A DNA stretch of 17,794 nt, from the NCBI GenBank assembly GCA_964538565.1, contig CAZIGW010000034.1:1-17794 (forward strand), in the 5' to 3' direction. How positions within the stretch are numbered: the stretch's first letter is position 1; each line of letters opens with the position of its first letter. Shown one piece after another: positions 14,079-17,794 of this stretch. The translations under genes and the position numbers were made by a program. The DNA is from CAYVBN01 sp964538565 (lineage in GTDB: Bacteria; Pseudomonadota; Alphaproteobacteria; Rhizobiales; Xanthobacteraceae). The notes beneath the pieces were generated by a model. That model worked only from the letters and a program-made list of their open reading frames with translations, searched no databases and was not told the origin of the DNA.

Positions 14079-15404
14079 CTACAGCATCCCGAGCGCGCGT
14101 GGCAGCCAGAGCGAAATGGCCGGGACGTAGGTCACGGCGAGCAGGAAGATCAGCATGGTGACAAGCCAGGGCCAGACCGCGACGGTCAGCTCGGTGATGC
14201 CCATCCTGGCGATGCCGGAGGCGACATAGAGGTTGAGGCCGACCGGCGGGTGACACATGCCGACCTCCATGTTGACGGTCATCAGGATGCCGAGGTGGAC
14301 CGGATGGATGCCGAGCCGCACCGCCACCGGGAACAGGATCGGCGCGGTGATGAGCACGATCGAGGACGGCTCCATGACGTTGCCGGCGAGCAGCAGCAGC
14401 AGGTTGACGAACAGCAGGAACTCGATCCAGGTGAGCCCGCTCGAGGTGATCCAGTTGGTCATCTGCTGCGGGATCTGCTGATAGGTCATCAGGAACGAGA
14501 ACAGCACCGCGTTGGTGATGATGTAGAGGATCATCGCGCTCATGTTGGCCGAGCCGAGCAGCACCTTCGGGACGTCCCTGAGCCGCATGTCCTTGTAGAC
14601 GAAGACCGCGATCACGAAGGCGTAGACCGCGCTGATGGCGGCGGCTTCCGTCGGCGTGAAGACGCCCGCGTAGATCCCGCCGAGCACGATGAGGATCAGC
14701 AGCAGCCCCCAGACGGACTCGCGAAAGGCGCGCCAGCGCTCGGCCCAACTCGCCTTGGGCATGCGCGGATAGTCGTTCTTCCAGGCGCGGTAGAACGTCG
14801 TCAGGCCAAGCATCGACGCGAGGATCAGGCCCGGCACGACGCCGGCGATGAACAACTGGCCGACCGATGCGGAGGTCACGCGATGCCCCGCCGGGTCGAG
14901 CGCGATGCTGCCGCCGGTCGCGACCGCGTAGATCACCATGACGATCGAGGGCGGGATGAGGATGCCGAGTGCGCCCGAGGTGGCGACGACGCCGGCGCCG
15001 AACCGCTTGGGAAATCCCTGCCGCACCATGGCGGGCAGGATGATCGACCCGATGGCGACGACGGTCGCCGGCGAGGAGCCGGAGACGGCGGCGAAGAGCG
15101 CGCAGGCCATCACGCCGGCGAGCCCCAGTCCGCCGTACCAATGTCCGACCATCGAGGTCGCGAACTTGATCATGCGGCGGGCGACGCCGCCGTGGGTGAG
15201 GAAGTTGCCGGCCAGGATGAAGAACGGGACCGCCATGATCTCGAAGTTCTCGATCCCGGTGAACAGCTTCAGTGCCACCGACTCGATCGGGACCTGGGTC
15301 ATCGTGTAGAGGAACGTGAGCACGGTGAGACCGAGCGCGATCGAGATCGGCATGCCCGTCAGCATCAGGGCAATCAGCAATCCGAAGATCAGCGCGGCGC
15401 TCAT
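14079..15404 (-). CDS. TRAP transporter large permease, DctM-type
   Basis: This is the ion-coupled channel subunit of a TRAP importer in the inner membrane. The 441 residues contain about twelve hydrophobic segments. Typical DctM blocks are GILIPPSIVMVIYAV, FTPTEAAAISAVYAF and, near the C-terminus, HLGILMTVNMEVGMCHPPVGL. The start ATG 15404 overlaps the stop of the small permease (ATGA), so translation is coupled. GGAGGG lies some 12 bases upstream. Its stop lies only 40 bases from the -35 box of the crcB promoter, with no clear terminator between, so readthrough into the fluoride leader is possible. The substrate (dicarboxylate, keto acid or other) depends on the missing binding protein and cannot be named. 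Confidence 0.95.
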   Translation of the reverse strand: MSAALIFGLLIALMLTGMPISIALGLTVLTFLYTMTQVPIESVALKLFTGIENFEIMAVPFFILAGNFLTHGGVARRMIKFATSMVGHWYGGLGLAGVMACALFAAVSGSSPATVVAIGSIILPAMVRQGFPKRFGAGVVATSGALGILIPPSIVMVIYAVATGGSIALDPAGHRVTSASVGQLFIAGVVPGLILASMLGLTTFYRAWKNDYPRMPKASWAERWRAFRESVWGLLLILIVLGGIYAGVFTPTEAAAISAVYAFVIAVFVYKDMRLRDVPKVLLGSANMSAMILYIITNAVLFSFLMTYQQIPQQMTNWITSSGLTWIEFLLFVNLLLLLAGNVMEPSSIVLITAPILFPVAVRLGIHPVHLGILMTVNMEVGMCHPPVGLNLYVASGIARMGITELTVAVWPWLVTMLIFLLAVTYVPAISLWLPRALGML

Positions 15405-15964
15405 CGGGCCGGGCCCTCCGCCGTGGCCTCGATCTCGACGCCCTCGACCTGAGCGGCGTCATGGTGCGGCAGCTCGCCCGTTCGCCAGAACGCCCACGCC
15501 ACCTGCAGGAAGCGGAAGCACATCAGATAGGAGCCGAGCGGAATGCAGGCGTACACGATCCAGCTCGGCAGCTCGAGGTCGGGCGAGACCTGGTCGGTCT
15601 GCGACAGCGCGATGACGAACTTCGCGCCCATCGTGCCGACCACGCCGGTGAACAGCGCGCCGCAGAACAGGCCGAACAGGACGACCTGCCTGCGGATCGT
15701 GTCGTTGAGTTGATTGACCAGCACGTCGACGCCGACGTGTATGCCGGTGCGCACCCCGTAGGCGGCGCCGAATTTCGCCATCCAGACGAACATGTAGATG
15801 CACAATTCTTGCGCCCACGAGAGCCGGATGGCGTGCAGATACGGGTAGAGGAGCGGAATTCCCGAGCCGTAGCGGTGCAGCACCGCGACGAAGATCAACA
15901 GCGTCGCCGCGCCCATCAACGACGCGATCAGAATCTCCTCGAGCCGGCCGAGGATTCGAAGCAT
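15401..15964 (-). CDS. TRAP transporter small permease, DctQ-type
   Basis: This four-helix membrane partner of the large TRAP permease has 187 residues. The family signature lies around residues 48-85: SWAQELCIYMFVWMAKFGAA followed by a TGIHVGVDVLV segment, with acidic and charged residues at usual places. The start ATG 15964 gives the expected N-terminus MLRILGRLEEILIASLMG; the longer frame to 16480 adds Arg/Pro-rich residues with no domain. The ribosome site is weak. Its end overlaps the large permease start by four bases. No DctP binding-protein gene occurs in the 393 bases upstream or elsewhere in the window, which is unusual because the P gene usually lies next to Q. Confidence 0.9.
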   Translation of the reverse strand: MLRILGRLEEILIASLMGAATLLIFVAVLHRYGSGIPLLYPYLHAIRLSWAQELCIYMFVWMAKFGAAYGVRTGIHVGVDVLVNQLNDTIRRQVVLFGLFCGALFTGVVGTMGAKFVIALSQTDQVSPDLELPSWIVYACIPLGSYLMCFRFLQVAWAFWRTGELPHHDAAQVEGVEIEATAEGPAR

Positions 15965-16357
15965 GCCAGGCACCCCGCATCCTGCCCGGCCGGCCATCGC
16001 CGACCGTGTGCGCCGGTCATCGGGCGCCGGCTTTCCCGGTGGATCGGGTTCGCAGCGAGGCTCTCCCCGTTCGGCGTTCGCTGCGCGTCTTGCGCATGTT
16101 CGGCGTCGCCCTCGGAGCGCCGCGGCCATGCCGTCGGGCCCCGTCCTCCCGCGATGATCGTGAACTGCCGCGCGTGGCGGCGCAAGCGCGACGGCGCCAC
16201 GTCGGACGTTCGGCGCTGCTTGCGCGTGCCAATCGTGAGGCGCGCCAGCCGGGAAGGTTCTGAAGAGGTATGCCGAATCCGCAAGGCTTGCTCTTGAACC
16301 TTCGTTCGCAAGTGCTAAGGAGAGGCATCCTTTCCGACGCGACGTGAACACACCGCA
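15965..16357. other. 393-bp gene-free stretch between divergent genes
   Basis: Neither strand shows a protein I recognise; the open frames here are Arg/Pro-rich, as expected by chance at this GC content. It must hold the start signals of the TRAP genes (-) and the tandem permease genes (+). An inverted repeat GCGCAAGC (16180-16187) / GCTTGCGC (16218-16225) and an overlapping CGTGGCG (16173-16179) / CGCCACG (16195-16201) lie in the middle. A weak + strand promoter-like pair TTGAAC...TAAGGA lies just before 16322. No tRNA or small RNA is evident. Confidence 0.5.
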
Positions 16358-16921
16358 TTGTCGACCGAACCGCAGATCAGGCGCCGCCGCCGCAAGCCAT
16401 TCGATTGGTCGACAGCCGCGGTGGGAGCGCTGGTCGGGGTCTGCGGAATCACCGTCCTGTTGCGAGACGGGCGCGCGCATTTCTTCGAAGTGCTGGAAGG
16501 CGACCTCGGCCTGCTCGCTGGCATGTTGCTCAAGGTGCTGGCCGGCTGCCTGATCGGCGCGTTCCTGACGCTGCTCCTGCCGCGGCAGATGGTGGCGCGC
16601 TGGGTCGGCTCGGAATCGGGCGTGCTCGGCCTGCTGATCGGCACGGTCGCCGGCTTCGTCCTGCCGGGCGGACCCATCACGATCTATCCGGTCGCGAGCG
16701 CGTTCGTGGCGGTCGGCGCCGACCTCGGGGCGACCGTTGCCTTCATCACGAGCTGGATGCTGCTCGGCTACACGCGCGCGCTCGTCTGGGAACTGCCGTT
16801 CTTCGGTCCCGACTTCGTCGTCTGGCGCATCCTCGTGTCGATTCCGCTGCCTTTCGTTGCTGGCGTTCTGGCGCGGGTCGTCGTCGGGGCGCTCGGGTCG
16901 CGCTGGCCGGAGAAGCCATGA
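16358..16921 (+). CDS. Membrane permease-like protein, first of a tandem pair
   Basis: I do not recognise this gene firmly; it resembles predicted permeases of the ArsP/DUF318 class in its Pro-Gly-Gly motif. The 187 residues begin with a basic Arg cluster (RRRRRK), then about five hydrophobic stretches. The second half carries VLPGGPITIYP (from about 105) and RALVWELPFFGPDFVVWRI, then PLPF. This half aligns with the next gene's product. The only start fitting the N-terminus is TTG 16358, because a stop lies 14 codons upstream and no ATG or GTG intervenes; no ribosome site is close, AAGGAG being about 36 bases away, so the start is uncertain. The stop overlaps the next gene's ATG (ATGA). The substrate is unknown. 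Confidence 0.7.
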   Translation: MSTEPQIRRRRRKPFDWSTAAVGALVGVCGITVLLRDGRAHFFEVLEGDLGLLAGMLLKVLAGCLIGAFLTLLLPRQMVARWVGSESGVLGLLIGTVAGFVLPGGPITIYPVASAFVAVGADLGATVAFITSWMLLGYTRALVWELPFFGPDFVVWRILVSIPLPFVAGVLARVVVGALGSRWPEKP

Positions 16922-17412
16922 TCTTCCTGATCGACCTGTTCCTGTGGGCGATCGTCGGCGCGCTGGCGCTCACGGCGGCCGTGCGCGGGCGCATTCTCCT
17001 GCGCGACGGCGTGCGCGAGGGGGTGCTGGATTTCCTGCGCCTGCTGCCGCGCCTCGCGCTCGGCGTGGTGGGCTCCGGCTTCATCGCCGAAGCCATGCCG
17101 CAGGATCTCATCGGCCATTGGTTCGGCCCTGGCTCCGGAATGGCTGGCGTGCTGATCGCGGTGGTCGGCGGCGCCTTGACGCCGGGCGGCGCGGTCGTCG
17201 GATTTTCCATCGGGGCCGCGGCCCTCAAGGGCGGCGCGGGCGCCCCGCAGGTCATCGCCTATTGCACCGCCTGGGCGCTCTACGCGGTGCAGCGGCTGGT
17301 GCTGTGGGAATTGCCGGTGATGCAGCCCCGCCTCGTCTGGCTGCGCGCCGCGGCGTCCCTGCCGCTGCCGTTCCTCGCCGCAGCGGGCGCCATGCTGATC
17401 GGCCATCCCTAG
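16918..17412 (+). CDS. Membrane permease-like protein, second of a tandem pair
   Basis: This is a 164-residue membrane protein with about four or five hydrophobic segments, homologous to the preceding gene's product. The paired blocks are LTPGGAVVGFS against VLPGGPITIYP, and QRLVLWELPVMQPRLVW followed by SLPLPF against RALVWELPFFGPDFVVW followed by SIPLPF. Its ATG overlaps the previous stop by four bases, so the two are translationally coupled and probably form one complex, much as the two halves of a single permease would. The fold class is tentatively the ArsP/DUF318 type; function and substrate are not readable. The coding region ends just before a palindromic repeat. No regulator or other partner gene adjoins it on the right. 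Confidence 0.8.
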   Translation: MIFLIDLFLWAIVGALALTAAVRGRILLRDGVREGVLDFLRLLPRLALGVVGSGFIAEAMPQDLIGHWFGPGSGMAGVLIAVVGGALTPGGAVVGFSIGAAALKGGAGAPQVIAYCTAWALYAVQRLVLWELPVMQPRLVWLRAAASLPLPFLAAAGAMLIGHP

Positions 17413-17415
17413 CGG

Positions 17416-17455
17416 ATGATCCGGCGAAGCGGAATCGGTTCGCCGACCGGATCAT
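17416..17455. repeat. Diverged palindromic repeat after the tandem permease genes
   Basis: ATGATCCGG (17416-17424) pairs with CCGGATCAT (17447-17455), and CGAA (17425-17428) with TTCG (17439-17442). The layout, with a GATC-containing outer arm, GAA/TTC inner arm and a CGGTT stretch, follows that of the 48-bp repeats after bioB, so this looks like a diverged member. It may terminate the permease transcript. Confidence 0.7.
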
Positions 17456-17473
17456 GCGCCGAGTCGTCGGGTG

Positions 17474-17523
17474 AGAGCGCGATCGTGCGCAAGAGCGCTT
17501 TCCGCCCTTGCGGATCGCGCTCT
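17474..17523. repeat. Long hairpin, likely terminator or repeat element
   Basis: AGAGCGCGATC (17474-17484) pairs perfectly with GATCGCGCTCT (17513-17523), and CGCAAG (17488-17493) pairs with CTTGCG (17507-17512) around a 13-base loop, with a three-base bulge. AT-richer sequence (ATTTGTGATCTTTCAATTTG) follows on the + strand. It probably ends transcription of the permease pair. Confidence 0.65.
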
Positions 17524-17544
17524 ATTTGTGATCTTTCAATTTGT

Positions 17545-17610
17545 TGTCCATCCGGTCCGGACCGGGGAAGCTGAAGTTGCTGAAGCTTCACGCTTTTCTC
17601 GGAGGACCGG
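17545..17610. mobile_element. Probable left end of an IS481-family element
   Basis: The base composition changes here. The stretch holds TGTCCATCCGG, a perfect 14-bp palindrome CCGGTCCGGACCGG (17552-17565), and a nine-base-period repeat of GCTGAAG (17570-17576, 17579-17585), ending in GGAGGA before the transposase ATG. A TG at 17542 or 17545 could be the element's terminus, but without the right end the boundary is not fixed. Confidence 0.45.
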
Positions 17611-17794
17611 ATGACCGTGCATAAGAATGCCCGCCTGACGCCGCGTGGGCGAGAGCGAATTGCGCGACAGATCGCGAGCGGGCAGACGCCGGAGGCCGCC
17701 GCACGAGCCGCAGGCGTCTGCCCGCGGACCGCGCGCAAATGGGTCGATCGTTACCGCCGCGAAGGCTTGGCGGGACTTCAGGATCGCTCATCGC
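17611..17794 (+). CDS. IS481-family transposase, N-terminal part cut by window edge
   Basis: The frame is open from ATG 17611 to the right edge, 61 complete codons. GGAGGA lies five bases before the start. The product begins MTVHKNARLTPRGRERIARQ, matching the start typical of IS481-family transposases, and continues into a helix-turn-helix, AARAAGVCPRTARKWVDRYR, then GLAGLQDRSS. This domain binds the element ends; the DDE catalytic domain would follow outside the window. Whether the gene is intact cannot be seen. It reads in the same direction as the permease pair, but the hairpins at 17416-17523 separate them. Confidence 0.85.
   Translation, partial: MTVHKNARLTPRGRERIARQIASGQTPEAAARAAGVCPRTARKWVDRYRREGLAGLQDRSS

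Noticed and set aside
15965..16357. A missing or degraded DctP gene.
   Set aside because: No frame on either strand shows binding-protein motifs or a signal peptide, and the space is far too short for a ~330-residue protein.
15965..16480. An N-terminal extension of the small TRAP permease.
   Set aside because: It is Arg/Pro-rich with no domain, overlaps the opposite-strand permease gene, and the family N-terminus begins at 15964.

Overview
This GC-rich window reads like the chromosome of an alphaproteobacterium of the Hyphomicrobiales (Rhizobiales). Three things point there: a two-gene NAD-dependent formate dehydrogenase with a fused beta subunit like that of methylotrophic alphaproteobacteria, a Tat-exported ABC binding protein beside UgpABC-like parts, and a 'cgcatgatc...gatcatgcg' intergenic palindrome of a kind I recall from Bradyrhizobium-like and Xanthobacteraceae genomes. 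The genus cannot be fixed from the sequence alone.

Region 1 (1-7265, + strand) is a one-carbon block of four close genes: a formyltransferase cut by the left edge that most resembles the 10-formyltetrahydrofolate hydrolase domain of ALDH1L1, formate-tetrahydrofolate ligase (fhs), a fused NuoE/NuoF-type formate dehydrogenase beta subunit, and the molybdenum/tungsten alpha subunit. Together they let formate be oxidised to CO2 with NAD+ reduction, be charged onto tetrahydrofolate, or possibly be released again from 10-formyl-THF. An inverted repeat at 7293-7330 may end the unit.

Region 2 (7486-11868, - strand) is a complete ABC importer operon: promoter, Tat-signal binding protein, intercistronic hairpin, ATPase, and two permeases joined by 4-bp stop/start overlaps. 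Its substrate is unknown, with sugar, polyol or glycerol-phosphate-like compounds as family candidates. Diverging from it is bioB (12012-13007, +), alone without other biotin genes. The bioB stop codon lies inside the first of two identical 48-bp palindromic repeats.

Region 3 (13135-14038, - strand) is a fluoride-response unit: a promoter, a fluoride (crcB-motif) riboswitch with a downstream terminator, the CrcB/Fluc channel, and a DUF190 protein. Just upstream on the same strand are the small and large permeases of a TRAP transporter (14079-15964). No binding-protein gene is visible beside them, and a 393-bp stretch without a recognisable gene lies upstream of them.

Region 4 (16358-17412, + strand) holds two overlapping membrane-protein genes whose second halves are visibly homologous, like two halves of one permease kept as separate chains. 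After it come two palindromic elements (17416-17455 and 17474-17523) and the beginning of an IS481-family transposase gene that runs off the right edge.
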